This document shows, piece after piece, positions 1 to 9,006 of a stretch of DNA of 64,000 nucleotides. Each line of letters starts with the position of its first letter. Within the stretch, counting starts at the first letter, position 1. The DNA is from an uncultured Prevotella sp. (lineage in GTDB: Bacteria; Bacteroidota; Bacteroidia; Bacteroidales; Bacteroidaceae): positions 54,456 through 118,455 of the forward strand of contig CAMBOI010000004.1 in assembly GCA_945869265.1 (NCBI GenBank), in the 5' to 3' direction. The position numbers were made by a program, and so were the translations under genes. Below the pieces are notes generated by a model, which was not told where the DNA came from, did not search any database, and saw only the letters and a list, made by a program, of their open reading frames with translations.

Positions 1-188
1 TATAAACGAAATTGTCACCATTTTATTATTAAAATGTTCGAAAAATAAGTCAATATTGCTCATAAATCGACACTTTAACAATATTTTCAACACAATCTTT
101 GCAAGTTAGAAGAATAATTCCTACCTTTGCAACGTCTTTAGGACCAATATATATACGAGACAGTATTAACGTTATAAAACATAAGTAT

Positions 189-593
189 ATGAAGATTTCT
201 CACATTGAGCACTTGGGCATTGGTGTCCAGAGTATCGAAGAAGCGCTCCCGTACTTTGAGAATGTACTGGGGCTGAAGTGTTATGCAGTAGAGGAAGTGG
301 CCGACCAGAAGGTGAAGACCGCATTCCTGAAATGTGGAGAGGTGAAGCTCGAATTGCTTGAGCCGACATCTCCTGAGAGCACAATCCAGAAGTGGCTCGA
401 CAAGGGCAACCATGGTGTTCACCATGTGGCTTTCTGTGTTGAGGATGGCGTTGCCAATGCATTGGCAGAGTGTGATGAAAAGGGATTGCGCCTGATTGAC
501 AAGGCTCCACGCAAGGGTGCTGAGAATCTCAATATCGCATTCCTTCATCCGAAGTCAACCGAGGGTATCCTCACTGAGCTTTGCGAACACTGA
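189..593 (+). CDS. mce: methylmalonyl-CoA epimerase
   Basis: Translation from the internal Met (MKISHIEHLGIGVQSIEEALPYFENVLGL...) is a typical VOC-fold epimerase; sits directly upstream of the decarboxylase alpha subunit. ORF track start at 99 is probably too long. Confidence 0.9.
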   Translation: MKISHIEHLGIGVQSIEEALPYFENVLGLKCYAVEEVADQKVKTAFLKCGEVKLELLEPTSPESTIQKWLDKGNHGVHHVAFCVEDGVANALAECDEKGLRLIDKAPRKGAENLNIAFLHPKSTEGILTELCEH

Positions 594-655
594 GTCTTCA
601 AGCCAGAGGCTTGAAGAATTAAAAAATTAAAATATTAAAGAATTAAAAAATTAAA

Positions 656-2221
656 ATGAGCAAACAATTAGAAAAAATCAAGCAGCTTATCGAGAAGCGC
701 GAGACAGCGCGTATCGGTGGCGGTGAGAAGGCCATTGAGAAGCAGCATGCCCGTGGCAAATATACAGCCCGTGAGCGTATTAATATGCTCCTGGACGAGG
801 GTAGCTTCGAGGAATATGACATGTTCAAGCTCCATCGTTGTACTAACTTCGGTATGGAGAAGAAGCAGTATCTTGGCGACGGCGTTGTTACCGGTTCGGG
901 TACAATCGACGGACGTCTGGTGTTTATCTTCGCCCAGGACTTCACTGTAAACGGTGGTTCGCTGTCAGAGACAATGGCACAGAAGATATGCAAGGTGATG
1001 GATATGGCCATGAAGATGGGCGCTCCTGTAATCGGTATCAACGACTCGGGTGGTGCACGTATCCAGGAGGGTATCAACGCTCTTGCAGGATATGGTGAGA
1101 TCTTTGAGCGCAACATCCTTGCATCTGGTGTGATTCCGCAGATTAGCGGTATCTTCGGTCCTTGTGCCGGTGGAGCTGTTTATTCGCCTGCACTTACCGA
1201 CTTCACACTGATGATGGAGAACACATCATACATGTTCCTAACAGGTCCGAAGGTTGTGAAATCAGTGACTGGTGAGGACATCGACCAGGAGCATCTTGGT
1301 GGTGCCAGTGTGCATGCATCGAAGAGTGGTGTGACACATTTCACAGCAAAGACAGAGGAAGAGGGATTGCAGATGATCAAGACCCTGCTCTCTTATATTC
1401 CTTCCAACAACATGGAGACTGCTCCACGCAAGAAGTGCGAGGATCCTATCGATCGTCTGGAGGATGCCCTCAACGAGATTATTCCCGACAATGGTAATGA
1501 GGCATACGATATGTATAAGGTGATTGGCGGTATTGTGGATGACGGCGAGTTCTTCGAGATACAGCCTAAGTTTGCTCGCAACATCATCATCGGTTTTGCC
1601 CGCTTCAACGGTCAGAGCGTAGGTATCGTGGCCAACCAGCCATCAGTATATGCCGGTGTGCTCGACGTTAACGCCAGCCGCAAGGGTGCTCGTTTTGTTC
1701 GCTTCTGCGACGCATTCAATATTCCTATCGTCAGTCTTGTTGACGTTCCCGGATTCTTGCCTGGTACTGGTCAGGAGTACAATGCAGTCATCCTCCACGG
1801 AGCACAGTTGCTCTACGCTTATGGTGAGGCCACTGTGCCCAAGATTACCATCACACTGCGCAAGAGCTATGGTGGTAGCCACATCGTTATGGGTTGCAAG
1901 CAGTTGCGTGCCGACCTCAACTATGCATGGCCATCATCAGAGATTGCCGTTATGGGTGCATCTGGTGCCGTGGCAGTGCTTTGTGCCAAGGAAGCCAAGG
2001 CAAAGAAAGAGGCCGGAGAGGACGTACAGGCATTCCTCGCCGAGAAGGAAGAGGAATACAACGACTTGTTCGCTACTCCCTACCAGGCAGCGAAGTATGG
2101 ATACATCGACGATGTTATCGAACCTCGCAACACCCGCTTCCGCATCTGCCGCGGTTTGGCTCAGCTTGCTACAAAGCGTGAGTCGCTGCCAGCCAAGAAG
2201 CATGGTAATATTCCAATGTAA
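656..2221 (+). CDS. mmdA: methylmalonyl-CoA decarboxylase alpha subunit / propionyl-CoA carboxylase beta-type carboxyltransferase
   Basis: 521 aa carboxyltransferase with GGARIQEG, GPCAGGAVYSPALTDF and DVPGFLPGTGQE motifs. Confidence 0.92.
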   Translation: MSKQLEKIKQLIEKRETARIGGGEKAIEKQHARGKYTARERINMLLDEGSFEEYDMFKLHRCTNFGMEKKQYLGDGVVTGSGTIDGRLVFIFAQDFTVNGGSLSETMAQKICKVMDMAMKMGAPVIGINDSGGARIQEGINALAGYGEIFERNILASGVIPQISGIFGPCAGGAVYSPALTDFTLMMENTSYMFLTGPKVVKSVTGEDIDQEHLGGASVHASKSGVTHFTAKTEEEGLQMIKTLLSYIPSNNMETAPRKKCEDPIDRLEDALNEIIPDNGNEAYDMYKVIGGIVDDGEFFEIQPKFARNIIIGFARFNGQSVGIVANQPSVYAGVLDVNASRKGARFVRFCDAFNIPIVSLVDVPGFLPGTGQEYNAVILHGAQLLYAYGEATVPKITITLRKSYGGSHIVMGCKQLRADLNYAWPSSEIAVMGASGAVAVLCAKEAKAKKEAGEDVQAFLAEKEEEYNDLFATPYQAAKYGYIDDVIEPRNTRFRICRGLAQLATKRESLPAKKHGNIPM

Positions 2222-2226
2222 TTATT

Positions 2227-2391
2227 ATGAAAGAAGACAAAAACGTTTATGCAGCCATTGCGCTTGCCCTGCATGAATTCAAGGGCAACAATGTGCACGA
2301 CAAGATAACTGGTGTGATCACCATTGACGAGCGCAACACGCAATGGAATGGTTATGCACTGAGCATGACCCAGCTGCCATCAAAACAGTAA
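2227..2391 (+). CDS. small protein of the decarboxylase cluster, 54 aa
   Basis: ATG at 2227, stop TAA 2389-2391, MKEDKNVYAAIALALHEFKGNNVHDKITGVITIDERNTQWNGYALSMTQLPSKQ; fits exactly between mmdA and the biotin carrier gene. Too short for the ORF track cutoff. Confidence 0.7.
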   Translation: MKEDKNVYAAIALALHEFKGNNVHDKITGVITIDERNTQWNGYALSMTQLPSKQ

Positions 2392-2395
2392 TAAG

Positions 2396-2824
2396 ATGAA
2401 AGAGTACAAATATACCATCGATGGCAAGGAATATAAGGTAGCCATCGGCGACATTGTGGAGAATGTGGCTGACGTCACTGTGAACGGCGAGCAATATAAG
2501 GTGGAGATGGAACCTGAGAAGGAACCTGAGAAGCCGAAGCCCGTAGTAAGACCAGTGGCTCCTGCCCCTGCTCCTGCCTCGTCAGGTGCTTCGAAAGCAA
2601 GCGCCAACTCACAGAATGCCGTTAAGGCTCCACTGCCTGGTGTTATCACCGAAGTGAAGGTGGCTGTTGGCGATTCTGTAGTAGAAGGCGATACAGTTGT
2701 CGTTCTTGAGGCAATGAAGATGGCAAATAACCTGGATGCCGAGAAAGGCGGAAAGGTGACTGCAATCCTCGTACAGCCTGGCCAGTCGGTCATGGAAGGC
2801 GACCCCTTAGTGGTCATCGAATAA
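2396..2824 (+). CDS. biotin/lipoyl attachment carrier protein (decarboxylase gamma/BCCP subunit)
   Basis: Pro/Ala-rich linker followed by C-terminal biotinyl domain with VLEAMKMANN motif. Confidence 0.9.
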   Translation: MKEYKYTIDGKEYKVAIGDIVENVADVTVNGEQYKVEMEPEKEPEKPKPVVRPVAPAPAPASSGASKASANSQNAVKAPLPGVITEVKVAVGDSVVEGDTVVVLEAMKMANNLDAEKGGKVTAILVQPGQSVMEGDPLVVIE

Positions 2825-2830
2825 GAATAT

Positions 2831-2862
2831 AAAAAGCCCGAGGATTTTTCCTCGGGCTTTTT
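2831..2862 (+). terminator. intrinsic terminator, probably bidirectional
   Basis: aaaaagcccgagga-ttttt-cctcgggcttttt: strong stem plus T run between convergent genes. Confidence 0.9.
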
Positions 2863-2889
2863 GTATTGGGGAGTTAAGGAGTTAACTCC

Positions 2890-3240
2890 TTAACTTCTTA
2901 ATACTTTATTGTTTTCGGGGAAAACAACTTTTGGCTGGAAGGTCTTGGCTTCCTCGAAGTCCATCAATGCATAGGCAATGATGATACACACGTCGCCCAC
3001 TTGCACCTTGCGGGCGGCAGCTCCGTTGAGACATACACAACCGCTGCCTCTCTCGCCCTTGATGATATAGGTCTCAAATCTCTCACCATTGTTGTTATCT
3101 ACAATCTGGACCTTCTGTCCGGCTATCATGTCGGCTGCATCAAGAAGATCCTCATCGATGGTTATACTGCCCATATAGTTGAGGTTGGCCTCAGTGACTG
3201 TTACACAGTGCAGTTTTGACTTTAATACTTCAATCAACAT
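2890..3240 (-). CDS. panD: aspartate 1-decarboxylase
   Basis: [29 protein letters not shown]: Gly-Ser autocleavage site context typical of PanD. Confidence 0.95.
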   Translation of the reverse strand: MLIEVLKSKLHCVTVTEANLNYMGSITIDEDLLDAADMIAGQKVQIVDNNNGERFETYIIKGERGSGCVCLNGAAARKVQVGDVCIIIAYALMDFEEAKTFQPKVVFPENNKVLRS

Positions 3241-3246
3241 AACTTC

Positions 3247-4098
3247 TTATCCCTTGTATTTAATATGGTCAATAAGTCGGATGGGGGTCTTGCCGCAATA
3301 CACCGTAATGCAACCCACTATATAATCAGAATCCTCCCACTGGGCAACATCCTGCAAGGTGTCGCCGTTGACTATCGAGAAATATTCAACATCAAGTCCG
3401 TCGATGGCGTTGATGTCTGAAACAACCTTGTCGTGGGTCTCCTTGAGCGAATGGGATTCGGCATATTTCACACTCTCACTCAATGCCTTGTAGATATTGG
3501 GGGCAATGGCTCTTTCGGCAGGAGAGAGCAATGTGTTGCGGCTCGAACGGGCGAGACCGTCGTCATCCCTCACTATGGGGCACTCAACGATAGTGACATT
3601 GAGCCCAAGATGTCCCACCATCGCCTTGATGACAGCAATCTGCTGCCAGTCCTTTTCGCCAAAATATGCCTTGCCAGGACGGACAATATAAAATAGGCGA
3701 CTCACAACCTGGCACACACCATTGAAATGACCAGGGCGGTGGGCACCTTCCATAACCGTTGATACCGGTGGATATTCAAACTGACGCTTGTCGGGGGTGG
3801 GATACATTTCCTCAACCGTAGGGGCAAGGACATAATCAGCACCGCAAACCTCCAACAGACGACAGTCGGCGTCGAGGGTGCGGGGATAGTTCTTAAGGTC
3901 GTTCTTGTCATTGAATTGAGTGGGGTTGACAAATACCGATACCACGGTAATGTCATTGTCGGCCACACTACGTCTTACCAAAGAGGCATGACCCTCATGG
4001 AGTGCTCCCATAGTAGGAACAAGACCAATCGTCTTACCTTCTTTGCGAGCATCGAATAATGCATTCTGAAGTTCTGCAATCTTGCTAAATACTTTCAT
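3247..4098 (-). CDS. panC: pantothenate synthetase
   Basis: [16 protein letters not shown] and VFVNPTQF motifs; likely start at internal Met ([11 protein letters not shown]...), not at 4215. Confidence 0.95.
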   Translation of the reverse strand: MKVFSKIAELQNALFDARKEGKTIGLVPTMGALHEGHASLVRRSVADNDITVVSVFVNPTQFNDKNDLKNYPRTLDADCRLLEVCGADYVLAPTVEEMYPTPDKRQFEYPPVSTVMEGAHRPGHFNGVCQVVSRLFYIVRPGKAYFGEKDWQQIAVIKAMVGHLGLNVTIVECPIVRDDDGLARSSRNTLLSPAERAIAPNIYKALSESVKYAESHSLKETHDKVVSDINAIDGLDVEYFSIVNGDTLQDVAQWEDSDYIVGCITVYCGKTPIRLIDHIKYKG

Positions 4099-4281
4099 CT
4101 CTATTATATGTATTATAGCCATAATGGCTGAAATCGGGTGCAAAATAACACATTTTTTGTCAAATATGGAAGAAATATACCAAAAATATCCAAAATAAAA
4201 GTTTATTTTTAGCAAAAATCAAAAGAAAATGCCGTTTTTTGGAAAAAAATTAGTATCTTTGCAGTGTCAAATCATAATTAT

Positions 4282-5091
4282 ATGGCAAAGAAAATATTAT
4301 TCATTAACCAGGAGATTTCACCGTATGTCTCCGACAGCGAAATGTCCGCAATGGGAAAAAACCTCCCGCAGTTACTGCAGGAGAAGGGTTCTGATATTCG
4401 TACGTTCATGCCCAAATGGGGTAATATCAACGAGCGACGTGGACAGTTGCATGAGGTGATTCGACTTTCTGGAATGAATCTTATCATCAATGAGACCGAC
4501 CATCCATTGATTATCAAGGTAGCGTCCATTCCGCAAACAAGAATCCAAGTCTATTTCATCGATAATGATGACTACTTCACCAAGCGTCTTATGGGTAAAG
4601 ATGCAAATGGTGCAGATTATGAAGATAATGGAGAGAGAGCCATCTTCTTTGCGCGTGGTGTGCTGGAAACAGTGAAGAAACTACGTTGGATACCTGATGT
4701 AATCCACTGCCAAGGATGGATGAGTGCAATTGTACCATTATATATAAAGACTGCATATAGGGATGAACCTTCTTTCTCCAGTGTTAAGGTGGTGACATCT
4801 CTATTCAACAAGGATATTGATGGTAATTTTGGACCTGATTTACGTCATTTCATTGAGTTCCGTGATGCTAATGCAGAAGTACTGTCGGCTTATCCCGAAC
4901 AGCTTGACTTCAATTCTCTTTCCAAGATTGCAATTGACTACTCGGACGGAGTCATTGAGGCAGGAACAAATGTTGACCAGTCATTGTTGGAATATGCAGA
5001 AGGCAAGGGCATTCCTTTGCTCAGGTATCCAGGTGAAGACTACAAGGCTGCATATAAGGAGTTCTTTGATGGCATTTGCGGAGAAGAGTGA
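4282..5091 (+). CDS. glycogen/starch synthase N-terminal (GT5 catalytic) domain protein
   Basis: MAKKILFINQEISPYVSDSEMSAMGKNLPQLLQEKG... and DVIHCQGWMSAIVPLYIK resemble the N-terminal lobe of GlgA; about 269 aa so no C-terminal lobe. Confidence 0.8.
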   Translation: MAKKILFINQEISPYVSDSEMSAMGKNLPQLLQEKGSDIRTFMPKWGNINERRGQLHEVIRLSGMNLIINETDHPLIIKVASIPQTRIQVYFIDNDDYFTKRLMGKDANGADYEDNGERAIFFARGVLETVKKLRWIPDVIHCQGWMSAIVPLYIKTAYRDEPSFSSVKVVTSLFNKDIDGNFGPDLRHFIEFRDANAEVLSAYPEQLDFNSLSKIAIDYSDGVIEAGTNVDQSLLEYAEGKGIPLLRYPGEDYKAAYKEFFDGICGEE

Positions 5092-5108
5092 AGAATGAAG
5101 AGTGAAGA

Positions 5109-6572
5109 ATGAAGAATAAAACCTCAATATTAATGAAAATACGGATGATGTTGGTTGCTGCCATTATGTATTTAGGATTAACGGCATGCGACGATACAAC
5201 AGATACTTTAGGAGACTCACTGACGCATACGGCTGACAAATTTGAGCTCATAACAGATACATTCGGTGTCACTACAAAGTCAATGACGGTTGACTCTGTA
5301 TTGGCATCGAGCATGTTTCCATATATTGGCAACGTCAAGGATACTGAGACCGGCTCGTATGTAAAGAGCAGTTTTTCCTCTCAGTTGAGCGTGTTACAAA
5401 CCATTTTCTATGCTTCGCCCAAAGAGGACAGTCTTATGTGTGAAAAAGACGAATGGGGAAACTATATTGCTGACAAGTGCTATATAGGTATCTATTTCAA
5501 CAGTTTCAAAGGTGATACTCTCAATCCACTTAAGTTGAAGCTATATGAATTGGCAAAGCCACTTGACGAGGGTGTGAAGTATTACAGTAATTATGATATC
5601 GTGAAGGGCGGCTACCTGCGTGATGACGGTCATGAGATAAAATTGGCGAAATCATATACATACGAGGGGCTTGTGACTAAAGACTCCATGCGCCCCATTA
5701 TCATCGACCTCAATAAGGAGCAGGTGTATGTTGACAGAAGCGGCAATAAGTATAAGAACTATGGCACTTATCTGCTCACGTCCTTCTACAAGCATCCCGA
5801 ATATTTCACGTCTTCATATAATTTTATAAATAATGTGTGTCCAGGCTTCTATTTCGAGCACACCAATGGTATTGGAAATATGGGTGAGGTGGCATTTGTC
5901 AATATGGCCGTGGGTTTCAAGGCATTGAGAAGTGACACTCTCAGTGCTGTGGAAATCACATTCCCTGGTACGGAGGAGGTGATGCAGACTACCTTTATCG
6001 ATAATGACAAGGAGAAGATGCAAGAATTGGCGAATGACGAGACATGCACATACGTCAAGAGTCCGTCTGGCATATTCACAGAGATGACACTCCCCATCGA
6101 GGATATCAAGAGGGGGCATGAGAATGATACCATCAGCAGTGCGAAGATTATCATTCCAAGATACAACTATACTTCCGACGAGACAATGTTTGCAGCACCA
6201 TCTTATATCTTGATGCTGCCTAAGGACAGCCTTTATTCATTCTTCGAAGAAAAGAATGTTCCTGATAGCAAGTCATCTTATCTCGCAAGCTATAGTTCGA
6301 CTAATAATACTTATACCTTCAACAATATCTCCGACTTGGTAAACAAGTTGTGGCAGAACAAGGAGAATGGTAAAGGCAGTAAGGATTGGAACAAGGTGGT
6401 CTTGTTGCCAGTGTCTGTATCCACAAACTCATCTACGCAAAGTTCCACAACAAGTGTGACTAATGTGACTAATGAAATGGGACTTAAGAGCACTAAACTG
6501 GTGCGTGGAGACGGTACTAAGAATTCGAGATTAAAGATTAGTGTTATCTACAATAAATTCCGCAAAGAGTAA
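5109..6572 (+). CDS. DUF4270-type secreted lipoprotein
   Basis: Signal peptide with lipobox (LGLTACDD); 487 aa; neighbourhood typical for Bacteroidales. Confidence 0.75.
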   Translation: MKNKTSILMKIRMMLVAAIMYLGLTACDDTTDTLGDSLTHTADKFELITDTFGVTTKSMTVDSVLASSMFPYIGNVKDTETGSYVKSSFSSQLSVLQTIFYASPKEDSLMCEKDEWGNYIADKCYIGIYFNSFKGDTLNPLKLKLYELAKPLDEGVKYYSNYDIVKGGYLRDDGHEIKLAKSYTYEGLVTKDSMRPIIIDLNKEQVYVDRSGNKYKNYGTYLLTSFYKHPEYFTSSYNFINNVCPGFYFEHTNGIGNMGEVAFVNMAVGFKALRSDTLSAVEITFPGTEEVMQTTFIDNDKEKMQELANDETCTYVKSPSGIFTEMTLPIEDIKRGHENDTISSAKIIIPRYNYTSDETMFAAPSYILMLPKDSLYSFFEEKNVPDSKSSYLASYSSTNNTYTFNNISDLVNKLWQNKENGKGSKDWNKVVLLPVSVSTNSSTQSSTTSVTNVTNEMGLKSTKLVRGDGTKNSRLKISVIYNKFRKE

Positions 6573-6703
6573 TGGCAGATAATTTTTTGGAGAAGCACCG
6601 AGAGGAATATGAGCTGCGAAAGGCAGCCTATCTACGCAAGAAGAAACACTTGCCCAAGATGAAGGCAAGACAAATAGAGCGCCCCGATGACGAGGCGCTC
6701 TAA
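6572..6703 (+). CDS. small conserved-looking basic protein, 43 aa
   Basis: ATG overlaps the stop of the upstream gene (taATGg); MADNFLEKHREEYELRKAAYLRKKKHLPKMKARQIERPDDEAL. Confidence 0.6.
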   Translation: MADNFLEKHREEYELRKAAYLRKKKHLPKMKARQIERPDDEAL

Positions 6704-6712
6704 TTTTTTTTG
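6676..6712 (+). terminator. intrinsic terminator overlapping the 3' end of the small CDS
   Basis: AGAGCGCC-ccgatgacga-GGCGCTCT followed by aatttttttt. Confidence 0.8.
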
Positions 6713-6714
6713 TG

Positions 6715-8997
6715 TTATAACTTATTGTATCTCGCAAACTTGAGCAATAATTGCTTGGTGCCAGAGTTGCGGAATACCACGGTGGCCTTGCAATTCTCGC
6801 CTGATCCTTCCATCTTGATGACCTCGCCAACACCGAAGCGGGTGTGCTCTATGCGATCGCCAGGTTGTAATGGGGAATCGGATGAAGAGGAGGGGGCGGG
6901 GCTTGATTGTGGGGCGGGATTGAGGGGAGAGCTCGACAGCGAAACTGTCGAGAACGGTGGCTGGGAGGGCTGGGGGGTGGAGCGGGGCTGGATCCGAGGC
7001 TGGATCCGAGGCAGGGAGGATTTTTCTCCTTCAATTTGGAGGAAACGGGGATCGATGTCGCGAATGAAGCGTGATGGGGTGTCGAATTCCATACGCCCGT
7101 ATCTGAATCTGTTCTGTGCGCAGGTGAGAAAGCAATGCTTCTCAGCCCTGGTGATTGCCACATACAACAGTCGGCGCTCCTCTTCAAGTCCTCTCATACT
7201 GTCGCTACACATAGGTGAGGGGAAGATGTTCTCCTCAAGTCCTACCACGAAGACAGTCTTGAATTCTAGTCCTTTTGCCGCATGTATTGTCATCAGTACA
7301 ACCTTCGGTTCGTCGGAGTCGCCATCACTGTCAAGGTCGGTCATAAGCGACACCTCCTGCAGGAAATCCGTAAGCGACACATGGTCGCCCATATCTTCTT
7401 CCTTGCGGTCTTCGACAAAGTCGGAAAGACCAGAGAGAAATTCCTCAACATTCTCCTGTCTTGCAATGTCTTCAGGTTCCTTGCCAGCAAAGATGTCCTT
7501 CGACATTCCACTTTCTTGTATGATGTCGCGTCCGAGTGAGTAGGCATCCTCATTGAAACTGCGCTGCATCCATCCTTCGAGCATGGTGCAGAAATTGCGC
7601 AGTTTGGTGTGCGTAGCCTTGCTGAAATCCAGTCCGCAAGCCTCAGAATTGTTAAGCACCTTCCATATACTTATGCCTTTTTCAGTGGCCTTCTCCACAA
7701 TCTTCGACAGGGTGGTATTGCCTATTCCTCTTGTGGGATAATTGATGATGCGCTTTATGGCTTCCTCGTCATCAGGATTAGCCACCACGCGATAGTAGGC
7801 AATGATGTCCTTTATTTCCTTGCGCTGGTAGAAGCTCAGTCCACCGTATATCCGATATGGAATGTTCTGCTTGCGCATATATTCCTCGAAGCTACGGCTC
7901 TGGGAGTTAGTGCGGTAGAGGATGGCGAAATCGCTATAAGGGCAGCAATCGCTTCGTCGAAGGCGTGATATCTCGCTGCATACGATCATGGCTTCTTCCT
8001 TGTCGCTGTATGCCATCTTTAGCTTTATCTTTTCGCCTTGTTCGTTTTCGCTGAACACGTTCTTGGGTATCTGCCTCTGGTTATGTCTGATAAGACTGTT
8101 GGCGGCATTGACGATAGCCTGTGTCGAACGGTAGTTGCGCTCGAGTTTGAACAGACGTGCATTGTTGTATGTCTTTTGGAATCCGAGGATATTGTCGATA
8201 TTTGCACCACGAAAACTGTATATGCTCTGAGCATCGTCGCCTACCACGCACACCATCTGACGTTCCTTAGTAATCTGATTGACAATGGCTTGCTGGGCAA
8301 AGTTGGTGTCTTGATACTCATCCACAAGTACGTATTCAAATCTCTCGGCATACTTACGTCTGATTTCCTCATTGTTGGCAAACAAGAGATAGATGTTCAT
8401 GAGCAGGTCGTCGAAATCCATTGCATTAGCCTGTCGGCACCTGTTGCTGTATCGTAAATAGATATCTTTTATAGCAGGCATCCTACGTTGCATGTCGGTA
8501 GTGACAGCATTGTTGGAATTAGCATATTGTAAGGCTGTCATTAGATGGTTTTTAGCCATACTGATACGATCGGCCACTGCTGAGGGCTTATATACCTTCT
8601 CGTCGAGATTCATCTCCTTGATAATAGTCTTTACGAGCGACCTTGAATCTGTCTGGTCGTAGATGGTGAAATTGGAGTTAAAGCCTATGTGGTTGGCTTC
8701 TGCTCTGAGAATATGCGAGAAGATAGAGTGGAAGGTGCCCATGTTGATGTAGCGTGCCTGAGAACCAACAATGGTTTCTATGCGTTGTTTCATCTCCTTT
8801 GCAGCCTTGTTGGTGAAGGTGAGGGCGAGGATGTTCCATGGTTTCAAACCTTTCTCGCCGATGAGATAGGCAATCTTGTAGGTGAGCACTCTGGTCTTTC
8901 CCGAACCGGCACCCGCTATAACGAGTTGCGCGCCATCGCAGTATTCTACGGCGGCGCGTTGACTCTCATTCAATTCATTCAACAAATTATAATCCAT
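6715..8997 (-). CDS. pcrA: ATP-dependent DNA helicase, UvrD/PcrA family
   Basis: LNESQRAAVEYCDGAQLVIAGAGSGKTRVLTYKIAYL, DEYQDTN, VGDDAQSIYSFRGA, TIHAAKGLEF motifs. Confidence 0.95.
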   Translation of the reverse strand: MDYNLLNELNESQRAAVEYCDGAQLVIAGAGSGKTRVLTYKIAYLIGEKGLKPWNILALTFTNKAAKEMKQRIETIVGSQARYINMGTFHSIFSHILRAEANHIGFNSNFTIYDQTDSRSLVKTIIKEMNLDEKVYKPSAVADRISMAKNHLMTALQYANSNNAVTTDMQRRMPAIKDIYLRYSNRCRQANAMDFDDLLMNIYLLFANNEEIRRKYAERFEYVLVDEYQDTNFAQQAIVNQITKERQMVCVVGDDAQSIYSFRGANIDNILGFQKTYNNARLFKLERNYRSTQAIVNAANSLIRHNQRQIPKNVFSENEQGEKIKLKMAYSDKEEAMIVCSEISRLRRSDCCPYSDFAILYRTNSQSRSFEEYMRKQNIPYRIYGGLSFYQRKEIKDIIAYYRVVANPDDEEAIKRIINYPTRGIGNTTLSKIVEKATEKGISIWKVLNNSEACGLDFSKATHTKLRNFCTMLEGWMQRSFNEDAYSLGRDIIQESGMSKDIFAGKEPEDIARQENVEEFLSGLSDFVEDRKEEDMGDHVSLTDFLQEVSLMTDLDSDGDSDEPKVVLMTIHAAKGLEFKTVFVVGLEENIFPSPMCSDSMRGLEEERRLLYVAITRAEKHCFLTCAQNRFRYGRMEFDTPSRFIRDIDPRFLQIEGEKSSLPRIQPRIQPRSTPQPSQPPFSTVSLSSSPLNPAPQSSPAPSSSSDSPLQPGDRIEHTRFGVGEVIKMEGSGENCKATVVFRNSGTKQLLLKFARYNKL

Positions 8998-9006
8998 TCC
9001 TAATCC

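Noticed and set aside
6980-7020. Short duplication (ggctggatccga x2) in pcrA
   Set aside because: Encodes RIQPRIQPR in the low-complexity linker before the C-terminal domain; ordinary for such linkers.
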